A program made the position numbers and the translations under genes. A stretch of DNA of 40,641 nt from JANNAV01 sp031384695 (GTDB lineage: Bacteria; Pseudomonadota; Alphaproteobacteria; Rhodobacterales; Rhodobacteraceae): contig JANNAV010000062.1 in the NCBI GenBank assembly GCA_031384695.1, forward strand, positions 1 to 40,641, written 5' to 3'. Below, in pieces: positions 32,201 through 40,598 of the stretch (position 1 is its first letter; each line of letters starts with the position of its first letter). The notes under the pieces are model-generated. The model worked only from the letters and a program-made list of their open reading frames with translations. It made no database searches and was not told the origin of the DNA.

Positions 32201-33235
32201 TCACCCCCCCACCGGCGCATCCTCGCGCAACATGCCCTCAGCCTTGAGGTCTGCCCACAGCGCTGCGGGAATAACCGCCGCCGCCGCCTGCACATTCGAT
32301 GCCATTTCACTCACCCCCTGCCCGCCCGGAATAACCGAAACCACCGCCGGATGCGCCGCTGCAAACTGAAACGCCGCGTCCACCAGCCGGGTTTTGTGCC
32401 GCGCACAGATCACCTCGATCTGCCGCACCCGGTCCAGCACCCATTGCGGCGCCGCGTCGTAGTTGTAAAACGCCCCCGGCCGCGCGCCCGTCGCCAGAAC
32501 ACCCGAATTGTAAGGCCCGCCGATCACCACGCCGATGCCCCGGCGCAGCGCCAACGGCAAAAAACTGTCAAGTGCCCCCTGCTCCAGCAAGGTATAGCGC
32601 CCGGCAAGCAGAAACAGGTCGAAATCACCCCGCTCGGCCAGCGTCTGGCACGGCTGCCACTCGTTCACGCCCGCGCCAAACGCCTTGATCACCCCCTGAT
32701 CGCGCAACGCCACAAGCGCGCGGTAACCGCCCGTCATCAACTCGGCAATCCGCACCTCCAGCGCCTCGGCGGTCTTGTGGTTGAAGATGTCAAGATCGTG
32801 CGCATAAAGAATATCGACGTGATCCAGACCCAGCCGTTCCAACGAAAACTCCAGCGAGCGCATCACCCCGTCATAGCTGTAGTCGTAAACCTCGCGCCGG
32901 TTTGGCACATCAAAGAACTTGCCGACGCAATCGCGCGCCTCGCCCGGCGCGCAGCCGCGCAGCAGACGCCCGATCTTGGTCGACAGCACATAGTCGCCCC
33001 GCGGTTTGCCGCGCAGAAAACGGTTCAACCGGGTTTCCGAAAGGCCCAGACCATAAAGCGGCGCGGTATCAAAATAGCGGATCCCTGCGGCCCAGGCGGC
33101 GTCCAGCACCGCATCCGCCTCGGCGTCGGAAATGGCGCGGTAAAGATTGCCAATCGGCGCCGCGCCAAAGCCGTGGCCGCTGAACCGCAAACCGCCATTG
33201 CCAATCCGGCCCCAAAGCCTTGTCTGCGGTTGCAT
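32201..33235 (-). CDS. Aldo/keto reductase (D-threo-aldose 1-dehydrogenase / L-fucose dehydrogenase-like)
   Basis: A 344-residue NAD(P)-dependent oxidoreductase. The catalytic residues are Asp and Tyr in YFDTAPLYGLGLSE, Lys in LSTKIGR and His in ILYAHDLD. The sequence around GFGAAPIGNLYRAISDAEADAVLDAAWAAGIR is typical of the L-fucose / D-threo-aldose dehydrogenase branch, which oxidises free aldoses to lactones. I favour the ATG at 33235 (GGGGGCACCG upstream) over the ATG at 33259, because the latter lies inside an operator-like palindrome. It is divergent from the BtpA-M42-FGGY operon. Confidence 0.9.
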   Translation of the reverse strand: MQPQTRLWGRIGNGGLRFSGHGFGAAPIGNLYRAISDAEADAVLDAAWAAGIRYFDTAPLYGLGLSETRLNRFLRGKPRGDYVLSTKIGRLLRGCAPGEARDCVGKFFDVPNRREVYDYSYDGVMRSLEFSLERLGLDHVDILYAHDLDIFNHKTAEALEVRIAELMTGGYRALVALRDQGVIKAFGAGVNEWQPCQTLAERGDFDLFLLAGRYTLLEQGALDSFLPLALRRGIGVVIGGPYNSGVLATGARPGAFYNYDAAPQWVLDRVRQIEVICARHKTRLVDAAFQFAAAHPAVVSVIPGGQGVSEMASNVQAAAAVIPAALWADLKAEGMLREDAPVGG

Positions 33236-33264
33236 CGGTGCCCCCAATTTGCCTAACATGCTGG
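33230..33264 (+). promoter_or_regulatory. Promoter and second GntR-type operator before the BtpA-M42-FGGY operon
   Basis: TTGCAT (33230-33235), an 18-base spacer and TAACAT (33254-33259) form a promoter-like pair read to the right. CTAACATGCTGG (33253-33264) is an imperfect copy of the palindrome at 29501. The match extends to CTAACATGYTRGYATG, and all differences are transitions. This suggests that the same GntR protein controls this operon and possibly the divergent aldo/keto reductase. Confidence 0.55.
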
Positions 33265-33341
33265 CATGAAATGGGTAGCAATCCGGCAGCCCGCTGGCAA
33301 TCCCCCGATAACCCGCGCAGCCAACCTAGCAGGAGGCCGAA

Positions 33342-34154
33342 ATGACCAACTTCCAGCGTGTATTCGGCAGCGGCAAGACAGTAATCGCGATGGTCCATCT
33401 GGGCGCTTTGCCCGGCGCACCGCTTTATGACGCAGGGGCGGGGCTTGCGGGCCTTCTGGCCGCCGCGCGTGCCGACCTGCGGGCCCTGCAAGCCGCCGGT
33501 TTTGATGCCATCCTGTTTGGTAATGAAAATGACCGGCCCTATGAATTCAACGTCGATACCGCCTCGACGGCCACCATGGCCTATCTGATCGGTCAGTTGC
33601 GTGCCGAGATCACCCTGCCCTTCGGCGTCAATGTTCTGTGGGATCCGCAAAGCACCATCGCGCTGGCCGCCGCCACCGGTGCGGCCTTCGTGCGCGAGAT
33701 TTTCACTGGCAGCTATGCATCCGACATGGGCGCATGGACGCCCGATGCGGCGGCGGCGATGCGGTATCGGAACCGTTTGCAGCGTGCCGATCTGGCGATG
33801 CTTTACAATGTCAGCGCCGAGTTCGCTGACAGTCTTGATCGCCGGCCCCTGCCCGACCGCGCCCGTTCGGCGGTATTTTCCTCGATCCCCGATGCGGTGC
33901 TTGTCTCGGGCCAGATCACCGGCGAGGCGGCAGCCCTCGCCGATCTCGAAGCTGTAAAGCGTGTGCTCGCCGATACGCCGGTGCTGGCTAATACCGGGGT
34001 GAAACACAGCACCATCGCGGATGTATTGCGCGTGGCAGACGGGTGCATCGTCGGTTCGGCGTTAAAGGTCGAGGGGCAAACCTGGAATGCCGTCGATCCT
34101 GAGCGGGCGGCTGATTTCATGGCGCGTGTCCGCAGCATCCGGGCCAGCACATGA
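33342..34154 (+). CDS. BtpA/SgcQ family TIM-barrel protein
   Basis: A 270-residue protein of the BtpA family, which includes cyanobacterial BtpA (linked to photosystem I stability) and E. coli SgcQ. Visible blocks are VIAMVHLGALPGAPLY, FDAILFGNENDRPYEF, FGVNVLWDPQSTIALAAATGAAFVREIFTGSYASDMG, and VLANTGVKHSTIADVLRVADGCIVGSALK. The last resembles the phosphate-binding strand-loops 7-8 of phosphosugar TIM barrels, so a phosphorylated sugar ligand is likely (inference). The ATG follows a strong AGGAGG. The next gene overlaps it by four bases. No photosynthesis gene is near, so a sugar role is favoured. Confidence 0.88.
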   Translation: MTNFQRVFGSGKTVIAMVHLGALPGAPLYDAGAGLAGLLAAARADLRALQAAGFDAILFGNENDRPYEFNVDTASTATMAYLIGQLRAEITLPFGVNVLWDPQSTIALAAATGAAFVREIFTGSYASDMGAWTPDAAAAMRYRNRLQRADLAMLYNVSAEFADSLDRRPLPDRARSAVFSSIPDAVLVSGQITGEAAALADLEAVKRVLADTPVLANTGVKHSTIADVLRVADGCIVGSALKVEGQTWNAVDPERAADFMARVRSIRAST

Positions 34155-35236
34155 GCCGCCTTGCACAAAACCTGATCGACCTGATGCTGACCCCCGGCCT
34201 TTCGGGGCATGAAGCGCGGGTGGCAACGGTGCTGCGCAACCGCCTGCCTGCTGGCTTGGCAACCCGCACCGACAGGCTGGGAAATCTGATCGCCACCGTC
34301 CCGGGCAACCCCGATGCGCCTTCGGTGATGCTGTTCACTCATATGGATCAACTGGGTTTTGTGGTGCGCAGGGTCGAGGCGGACGGCTTGATCCGGGTTG
34401 AAAGGCTGGGCGGCGTGTCCGAGCGCGCATTGGCCGCGCAGGCCGTGCTGCTTTGCACCCCAAAGGGCGATATTCCGGGCATCATCATGAACAAGGCGCA
34501 CCACGCCACCGGCCCGGATGAAAAGTACAAGGTCATCACCGCATCCGCTCTGCACATTGATACCGGCCACGGCTCCAAGGCTGCGGTGCATGCCGCGGGT
34601 ATCCAGATCGGAACCCCGGTCATTCTGCGCCCACAGGCCATCCGGCTGGCGGGCGCGCGCATCGCGGGCACCGCGATTGATGACCGCGCCGGTTGCGCCG
34701 TTCTGATCGAAATCGCGCATGCGCTTGCCGCTGGCAATACCGGCCCCACCATCCACCTTGTCTGGACGGTGCAAGAGGAATTCAACTTGCGCGGGGCGGT
34801 GGTGGCGGCACAGAACCTGCGCCCTGACATCGCCCTTCAGATCGACCTGATGCTGGCCAGCGATACCCCCGACATGGCTGATCGGGGCGAGATGCGGCTG
34901 GGCGGCGGCCCCGGTATCAGCCTTTATTCCTTTCACGGGCGCGGCACGCTGAACGGTGTTATACCGCATCCAGCCCTTGTCGGCCTGTTTGAAGCGGCAG
35001 CCGAAAGCGCAGGCATCGCGCTGCAACGCTCGGCGCAGACCGGTATTCTGACGGATCTTTCCTATGTGCAACTTTTGGGCGACGGGGTGGCAGCCCTTGA
35101 TATCGGTTTTCCGATGCGCCATTCGCACTCGGCGCTGGAATGCTGCGATATAAATGATCTGGCGGCGCTGGTTGCCTTGACGCTTGTCGTCCTCGGGCGC
35201 ATCACGCCCGAGTTTTCGCTGAGCCGCGAGGTTTGA
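34151..35236 (+). CDS. M42 family metallohydrolase (SgcX/FrvX-like)
   Basis: A 361-residue dinuclear metal hydrolase of family M42 (glutamyl aminopeptidase / former endoglucanase group). All metal and catalytic residues are seen: His64 and Asp66 (THMDQLGF), the bridging Asp in TAIDDRAGC (about 177), Glu209-Glu210 (VQEEFNLRGA), Asp238 (ASDTPD) and His326 (RHSHSALE). Members coded next to sugar genes (SgcX, FrvX in E. coli) have no settled substrate. It overlaps the BtpA gene by four bases and the FGGY kinase follows directly, so it may cleave a sugar conjugate before phosphorylation (inference). Confidence 0.9.
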   Translation: MSRLAQNLIDLMLTPGLSGHEARVATVLRNRLPAGLATRTDRLGNLIATVPGNPDAPSVMLFTHMDQLGFVVRRVEADGLIRVERLGGVSERALAAQAVLLCTPKGDIPGIIMNKAHHATGPDEKYKVITASALHIDTGHGSKAAVHAAGIQIGTPVILRPQAIRLAGARIAGTAIDDRAGCAVLIEIAHALAAGNTGPTIHLVWTVQEEFNLRGAVVAAQNLRPDIALQIDLMLASDTPDMADRGEMRLGGGPGISLYSFHGRGTLNGVIPHPALVGLFEAAAESAGIALQRSAQTGILTDLSYVQLLGDGVAALDIGFPMRHSHSALECCDINDLAALVALTLVVLGRITPEFSLSREV

Positions 35237-36718
35237 ATGCAGTATTTTCTGGGCGTGGATATCGGCACGTTTTCGTCTAAAGGCGTGCTGACCGATGGCG
35301 CAGGCACGATTGTTGCCCAAGCCAGCCGGGCGCATCAGATGATCGTGCCGCAGCCCGGCTGGGCGGAACATTGCCCAGATGAGGATTGGTGGGGTGATTT
35401 TGTGTTCATTACCCGCAGTTTGCTGGCGCAAGCAGCCATTGATCCGGCAGATATCGGGGCCATCGCAACTTCGGGTATCGGCCCCTGCATGTTGCCCGTC
35501 GATGCGGCAGGTGCGCCTTTGATGAACGGCGTGCTTTACGGTGTGGACACCCGCGCCCATGCCGAAATTGACATTCTTAACCGCGAAATCACCACCGAGG
35601 TGATCCTTGCGCGCGGCGGCAATGCTCTGACGTCGCAGTCGGTCGGCCCCAAGATTCTCTGGTTGAAACGCAATCAACCCGAGATTTGGGCACGTACTAC
35701 CAGGATACACACCTCGACCACCTACCTGACCTATCGCCTGACGGGCGCCACGGTGATCGACCATTATACCGCCGCAAGCTTTTCACCGCTTTATGATATC
35801 GTTGCGCAGAAATGGTGCAGCGATCTGGCAGGCATCTGCACGCATGATCAATTGCCACGCCTGCTGTGGTCCACCGAAGTTGCGGGCCATGTCACAGCAG
35901 CGGCGGCGGCAGAAACCGGGCTTGCACCCGGAACTCCGGTTACCTGCGGCACGATAGATGCGGCGGCCGAAGCGGTTTCGGTTGGCACACGTGATCCAGG
36001 TGACATGATGCTGATGTATGGGTCCACCATCTTTATCATTCAGGTTGTGGCTAAGCGTCTGAGCCATCCCGCACTTTGGCATGCGCCGTGGCTTTTCCCC
36101 AACCAGCACGCCGTCATGGCCGGGCTTGCCACCTCGGGAACGCTGACCCATTGGTTTCAAGAGCACCTTGCGCGGGATACCACATTTCAGTCACTTGCGG
36201 CCGAGGCGCAGGCCGCACCGCCGGGCGCGCGCAATCTGCTTTGCCTGCCCTACTTTTCGGGCGAGCGCACTCCGTTGCACGATCCGAACGCCAAAGGCGC
36301 TTTCTTTGGCCTGAACCTGACCCACCGGCGCGCCGACCTTGCCCGTTCCGTGCTGGAAGGCATCGCCATGGCCACGCGGCAGATAACGGAGACATTCGCG
36401 GAAGCGGGTGCCGCCGCAACAAACGTGCTGGCGGTTGGCGGTGGCACGCAGAACCCGCTCTGGCTGCAGACAACCTCGGATATCACGGGGCTGCCGCAAT
36501 CGGTATGTTCGGTCACCACGGGGGCGGCTTTCGGGGACGCTTTTCTTGCCGCGATTGCAATCGGCACAGCCCGACCTGCTGATATCGCCAGATGGAACCC
36601 GTTGGCTGCAACCATCGTGCCCAAGCAGCATGCGGTTTACGACCGGCTTTACCCGCTGTTTCGCCGTCTTTATCTGCAAACCCGCGATATTGCGGCCGAG
36701 TTGGGAGCGGTTGAATGA
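35237..36718 (+). CDS. FGGY family carbohydrate kinase
   Basis: A 493-residue sugar kinase of the FGGY family (xylulokinase-like length). The N-terminal ATP-binding motif is FLGVDIGTFSSKGVLTD, the sugar-site loop is GWAEHCPDEDWW, the catalytic Asp lies in CGTIDAAAEAVSVG, and the C-terminal signature is NVLAVGGGTQNPLWLQTTSDITGLP. It phosphorylates a free ketose, aldose or polyol; which one cannot be told. It begins directly after the M42 stop, and its stop overlaps the ATG of a decayed gene (ATGA). Confidence 0.92.
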   Translation: MQYFLGVDIGTFSSKGVLTDGAGTIVAQASRAHQMIVPQPGWAEHCPDEDWWGDFVFITRSLLAQAAIDPADIGAIATSGIGPCMLPVDAAGAPLMNGVLYGVDTRAHAEIDILNREITTEVILARGGNALTSQSVGPKILWLKRNQPEIWARTTRIHTSTTYLTYRLTGATVIDHYTAASFSPLYDIVAQKWCSDLAGICTHDQLPRLLWSTEVAGHVTAAAAAETGLAPGTPVTCGTIDAAAEAVSVGTRDPGDMMLMYGSTIFIIQVVAKRLSHPALWHAPWLFPNQHAVMAGLATSGTLTHWFQEHLARDTTFQSLAAEAQAAPPGARNLLCLPYFSGERTPLHDPNAKGAFFGLNLTHRRADLARSVLEGIAMATRQITETFAEAGAAATNVLAVGGGTQNPLWLQTTSDITGLPQSVCSVTTGAAFGDAFLAAIAIGTARPADIARWNPLAATIVPKQHAVYDRLYPLFRRLYLQTRDIAAELGAVE

Positions 36719-36862
36719 GGTTTGTGGAGACGGCTTAGGTCGAGCTTGCACAGCGCTTGCGCGCGGTTGATCCCGTAGCGGATAAGCAAGCCTGCGAGGT
36801 GATTGCGACCGCGAAAAAATCGTGGTTTTCGGCTGTGGCCACACCGGTCATAGCAAAGGAGG
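36715..36862 (+). pseudogene. Remnant of a SIS-domain sugar isomerase/deaminase-like gene
   Basis: From an ATG overlapping the FGGY stop, the frame reads MRFVETA, then TAG (36736-36738), then VELAQRLRAVDPVADKQACE and VIATAKK. At the A6 run (36814-36819) a one-base shift restores IVVFGCGHTGHS, which resembles the first strand and loop of SIS domains (FGTGHS in the YckJ/COG4821-like group). The sequence then stops matching at about 36862 and meets the end of the convergent permease gene. Nonsense codon, frameshift and truncation together mark a dead gene. The ATGA overlap shows it was once part of this operon. Confidence 0.55.
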
Positions 36863-36882
36863 CAGATCTATCCCCTTCGGCA

Positions 36883-37800
36883 TTACTTGCCAGCCCCTGC
36901 AGCCATTCCCTTGATGATGTACCGCTCAAGCACCACCCCGATCACGATCAGCGGCAGGATGGCCGCGAAACTGAGCGCGGCCATGCTCCACCAACTGATG
37001 CCCTGACTGCCGGTCTGGCTGGCCACCATCACCGGCAAGGTATTGGCATGGGTGGAGGTCAGCAGCGCCGCAAAGAAGTATTCGTTCCACGTCAGCACCA
37101 GAGAGATGATCAGCGCGGCCACCATGCCCGGCAGCGCTATCGGCAAAACGATGGTAAAGAACGCGCCCCAGATCGACAGGCCATCGACCAGTGCCGCCTC
37201 TTCCAGCTCTTTCGGGATGCCCGCGAACTGATCGCGCATGATCCAGATCACGATGGGCAGCACGGTGAGGGTATAGAGCAGGATCAGGCCGATCCGGGTA
37301 TCAAGCAGCGCCAGCTCGCGGTAGACCACCAGAAACGGCAAGGCCAGAACCACCGGCGGCAGGATCAACTGGCTGAGGAAGAAGAACGAGATATCGGCGT
37401 TGCGCATGTAGCCGAATTTGTAGGAAAACCGTGACAGGCCATAGGCTGCCAGACTGCCGAGTATCACGGCCAGCACCGAGGCCGATACCGAGGTGATCAG
37501 GGAATTGGCAAAGCGCTTGAGAAACTCATCGCGCACCGTCGATTCCGCACCAATGGTATCCGGTGACAGGCCGAGCGATTTCCAGCCGATCCATTTCGGC
37601 GTGAAATCCACCCATGGCACCATGTTGCCCTTCATCACGTCGGGAGCCATCTTGAAGCTGGTGGTGATGGTCCAGTAGATCGGAAAAAGGCAAATCACCG
37701 CCCAAAGGAACAAAAGGCCATAGATCGCCAGCTTGCCTGCGATCAACCCGGTTCGGGGCGCACGTTCGGCGGGGCTGTCATGAAAGATTTGCGCGCTCAT
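36883..37800 (-). CDS. Carbohydrate ABC transporter permease, MalG type
   Basis: A 305-residue inner-membrane protein with six predicted helices. The EAA loop that contacts the ATPase is seen in GIPKELEEAALVDGLSIWGAFFTIVLPIALPG. The family is the CUT1-type sugar permease of MalG/UgpE kind. The ATG at 37800 is preferred over a start 11 codons upstream inside the neighbouring gene. It follows the MalF-type permease gene by one base. It is the last gene of the importer operon and is convergent with the FGGY operon. Confidence 0.93.
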   Translation of the reverse strand: MSAQIFHDSPAERAPRTGLIAGKLAIYGLLFLWAVICLFPIYWTITTSFKMAPDVMKGNMVPWVDFTPKWIGWKSLGLSPDTIGAESTVRDEFLKRFANSLITSVSASVLAVILGSLAAYGLSRFSYKFGYMRNADISFFFLSQLILPPVVLALPFLVVYRELALLDTRIGLILLYTLTVLPIVIWIMRDQFAGIPKELEEAALVDGLSIWGAFFTIVLPIALPGMVAALIISLVLTWNEYFFAALLTSTHANTLPVMVASQTGSQGISWWSMAALSFAAILPLIVIGVVLERYIIKGMAAGAGK

Positions 37801-37801
37801 C

Positions 37802-38914
37802 CTAATACCCCGGCCGCATCCAGCGATCTGCAACTTTCATCAACAGCGTCATCGCGATGACAATGATCACCAGATAAACCATCGCCAGCATGGTGCCATA
37901 GCCGACGTTGGAGCGGTCACGGTATTCGCGGAAGATGAAACTGGTCACCGAATCCGTGGCCCCGCCCGGCCCGCCGGAGGTGACATTGATGATCACATCT
38001 GCAAGCTTTAGCTTGAAGATGATGCGGATCAGGATCGTGGTGATCGACACCGGCAGCATCAGCGGGAACGTCACCTCCCAAAAACCGCGCCAGCCATTGG
38101 CACCATCGACCTTCGAGGCCTCTTGCAGCTCTTTCGGGATGGCCTGCAAACCTGCGAGGATCATGATCATCATGAAGGGGATGAAGGTCCAGGCATCCAT
38201 TGCCATGATGGTAAGTTTGGCAACCAAAGGGGTGCCGAAAAACGACGGATCATCCCAGCCAATTGCACGCGCCAACCGGGCGAGGGGGCCGAAACGGATC
38301 TCGAGCATGGATTTGCCGATCATCCAGCTGACGGCGACGGGAGACAGCATCAGTGGCATCAGAAACGCCACCCGGAAAAACTTGCGTGCCCGGATATCGG
38401 CGTTGAGCAGCAGTGCCAGACCAAAGGCAATGGCGTATTCCACCACGATGGCCAGCGTGTACCAGACCATATTGGTCATGGCATTCCAGTAAAACGGGTC
38501 GGTCCACATCTGGCGCAGATTGGCAAAGCCGTTGAATTTGCGCCCCGTAGGCGACGAAAGGTTCCAGTCGGAAAAGGCAATGCCAAGGCCGAAGATCAAT
38601 GGAAACACCACCATCGAGATCACGAACAGCACCGCAGGCAGCACGAACAGCGTGCGCTTGCCTTGCTCGCCACGGGTCAGAACCTGGCCCCAGCACAGGC
38701 AGGTCGCCCATAGCCCATAGGCGTAGAGGGTGGGGCGCCAGTTTGCGAAACCCAATTCGATCAGGCCCGCAACCTGCAGGCTTTGCAACACCGCCACCAG
38801 CACCAGTATCCCCGCCGATCCCCAGATGATCAGCCGCCCGAACGCGATCCGCCCCGGCGGGATATTGTCGTTTGTCACGATGTGAAGAAGGTCGCCGTCA
38901 GTGCTCACTGGCAT
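37802..38914 (-). CDS. Carbohydrate ABC transporter permease, MalF type
   Basis: A 370-residue inner-membrane protein. The core six helices and the EAA loop (IPKELQEASKVDGANGWRGFWEVTFPLMLP) match CUT1 permeases. It is longer than the usual 290-300 residues because of an N-terminal extension (about residues 1-85) with two extra hydrophobic segments (LIIWGSAGILVLVAVLQSL; LYAYGLWATCLCWGQVL). It partners the MalG-type permease and the binding protein coded upstream. Confidence 0.92.
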   Translation of the reverse strand: MPVSTDGDLLHIVTNDNIPPGRIAFGRLIIWGSAGILVLVAVLQSLQVAGLIELGFANWRPTLYAYGLWATCLCWGQVLTRGEQGKRTLFVLPAVLFVISMVVFPLIFGLGIAFSDWNLSSPTGRKFNGFANLRQMWTDPFYWNAMTNMVWYTLAIVVEYAIAFGLALLLNADIRARKFFRVAFLMPLMLSPVAVSWMIGKSMLEIRFGPLARLARAIGWDDPSFFGTPLVAKLTIMAMDAWTFIPFMMIMILAGLQAIPKELQEASKVDGANGWRGFWEVTFPLMLPVSITTILIRIIFKLKLADVIINVTSGGPGGATDSVTSFIFREYRDRSNVGYGTMLAMVYLVIIVIAMTLLMKVADRWMRPGY

Positions 38915-38931
38915 TCCCTGATTTTAACAAT

Positions 38932-38956
38932 GGGCTGGCGGGGTATCCGCCAGCCC
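38932..38956 (-). terminator. Intercistronic hairpin between binding protein and permease genes
   Basis: A perfect 10-bp stem, GGGCTGGCGG with CCGCCAGCCC, has a five-base loop and no T-run. Such stems after a binding-protein gene protect the upstream message and reduce permease expression, as in mal operons (established); that it does so here is inferred. Confidence 0.6.
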
Positions 38957-38966
38957 TTCGATCGGC

Positions 38967-40598
38967 TCACATGCCCAAAGATGCCTTGTAAAGGGCGATC
39001 TGGCTGTCACGACCAATCTGGTCGGTGATCTTCTCCCAGGCGGCGGCGATGGCATCAGCGGTTTCCTGCGCCGATTTGTAAGTGCCGCCGTAGCCCTTGG
39101 CCAGTTCATCCTCGGCCACCGAGTAGTACTGGAAGATGCCCGGAATACGTGGTTCGATGGCCGCATTCGGGTGGTTGTAGCTGTCGAGGTTGGAGCCGAG
39201 GAAATCCTCGACAAAGGCCCGGTCATAGCCTGCGGCTTCCCACTCTTCATACTGGAAGTGCGAGTTGCGGTAGGGCTGAAAGCCGGACGGATAGGCAGCA
39301 GTCCACAAGCTGAGATCCTTGCCGCCAAGATGGGCAGCAGCGGACCATGCGGCTTTGCGCTTTTTCTCATCCGCCGAGACGCGGGAGGTGACATAGACGC
39401 CCCAGCCGATATAGGCCATGTTGGGGGCAAAGTTCTCGGTCTCTTCCCAGGCGGCAGTCTGGCTGTTGTAGACGCGCTTGGCACCGGGGTTTACCGAGAA
39501 GCCGACGACATCGCCGACAACCGAAGTGTCCGATGTGCGGGCGTTCGAGCCAACATCGCCCCACCAGGTTACGCCCGCGCCGGTTCCGGCGAGGAACTGC
39601 GAGAAGGCGGTGGTGCCGGGGTCGGCGTTGATTTGATCAGCCGGATACGCGCCCGCCTTGATCAGATCCATCACGTCCTGAATGGCCTGAACCCAGGCCG
39701 GATTGTTGACACGCGGTTTCATCGTGTCGGGATCAAACAGCCATGCCGGGTCGGCCGGATGCTTGGCATAGGCCGCCGCGCGGTCTTCCAGGAAATAGAA
39801 GCCAAAACCGCCCCAGCCTTTCTGCGGGTCAAGGAAGCCATAAGCCGGCAGGCCGGTCATCGGATCGGTCTTGCCCATTACGGCAAGGGACATGGCGTTG
39901 ACGTCTTCCCAATATTTGGGCGCTTCGGCCATGCCGCTGATCGAGCCTTCGCCGAAATAGTCCTTGCGATAGGCGAAGGTGTGGCAGTCGCCGTCGATGG
40001 TGATGCGGTAGGTCTTGCCCGCCCAGGTGCCAACCGGCGCCTTGAGATAGTTCACCAGATCATCGGCTTCAATCTGGGTTTTGACCCATTCCGGCATCTC
40101 GTCCAGCAAGCCTTTGCTTGCGGTATCGCCTTCGAACGGGGCCCCCATCTCGATGATGTCGAAATCAACCGTGCCGGTGGCAATGGCCTGCTGCAGACGC
40201 GGGTTGTAATCGGCCTGTGCAAGGTCGATCCAACTGATCTTGGCCCCGGTATATGTCTCCCATGATTTCAGAAAACCGCGGAACAGAAAGTTGTGCTGGT
40301 TCTGGTTGTTCAGGCCCATGAAGGTCAGTTCAACCCCCGCAAACTCGCCTTCGGCGACATTGGACTTGGTGGCCCCCAGGCACATCTCGCCAACCTTTTG
40401 CCAATCGGCATCGGTGGGCGATCCGGCACCCACGCCGGGGATCTTCAGGATGTCGGCGCGCAACGACGATTGTGCCGCCGCCGGGCCCGCAGAAAGGCCG
40501 CCCAACGCCGCCAGCCCGCCAAGGCTTGCCGCCCCTTGCAGCAGCCTGCGGCGGGTCAGCGCATAGCGCACCGCCTGATTGTAAAGTTCAACTTTCAT
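38967..40598 (-). CDS. Extracellular solute-binding protein of a sugar ABC importer, Tat signal
   Basis: A 543-residue periplasmic binding protein of the family 1 (sugar) type. The N-terminus carries a twin-arginine-like signal (LTRRRLLQGAASLGGLAALGG, residues about 16-36) with a likely cut after GPAAA. Blocks such as KISWIDLAQADYNPRLQQAIATGTVDFDIIEMG and WGGFGFYFLEDRAAAY are typical of the long CUT1 binding proteins. The ATG at 40598 has AGGGAGG five bases upstream; an earlier GTG overlaps that site. It heads the importer operon. No ATPase gene is in the window; it may lie to the right or be shared. Confidence 0.92.
   Translation of the reverse strand: MKVELYNQAVRYALTRRRLLQGAASLGGLAALGGLSAGPAAAQSSLRADILKIPGVGAGSPTDADWQKVGEMCLGATKSNVAEGEFAGVELTFMGLNNQNQHNFLFRGFLKSWETYTGAKISWIDLAQADYNPRLQQAIATGTVDFDIIEMGAPFEGDTASKGLLDEMPEWVKTQIEADDLVNYLKAPVGTWAGKTYRITIDGDCHTFAYRKDYFGEGSISGMAEAPKYWEDVNAMSLAVMGKTDPMTGLPAYGFLDPQKGWGGFGFYFLEDRAAAYAKHPADPAWLFDPDTMKPRVNNPAWVQAIQDVMDLIKAGAYPADQINADPGTTAFSQFLAGTGAGVTWWGDVGSNARTSDTSVVGDVVGFSVNPGAKRVYNSQTAAWEETENFAPNMAYIGWGVYVTSRVSADEKKRKAAWSAAAHLGGKDLSLWTAAYPSGFQPYRNSHFQYEEWEAAGYDRAFVEDFLGSNLDSYNHPNAAIEPRIPGIFQYYSVAEDELAKGYGGTYKSAQETADAIAAAWEKITDQIGRDSQIALYKASLGM

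Noticed and set aside
36811..36822. Programmed -1 frameshift at the A6 run in the SIS remnant
   Set aside because: The upstream in-frame TAG and the truncation after about 50 codons mean that no working protein could result.
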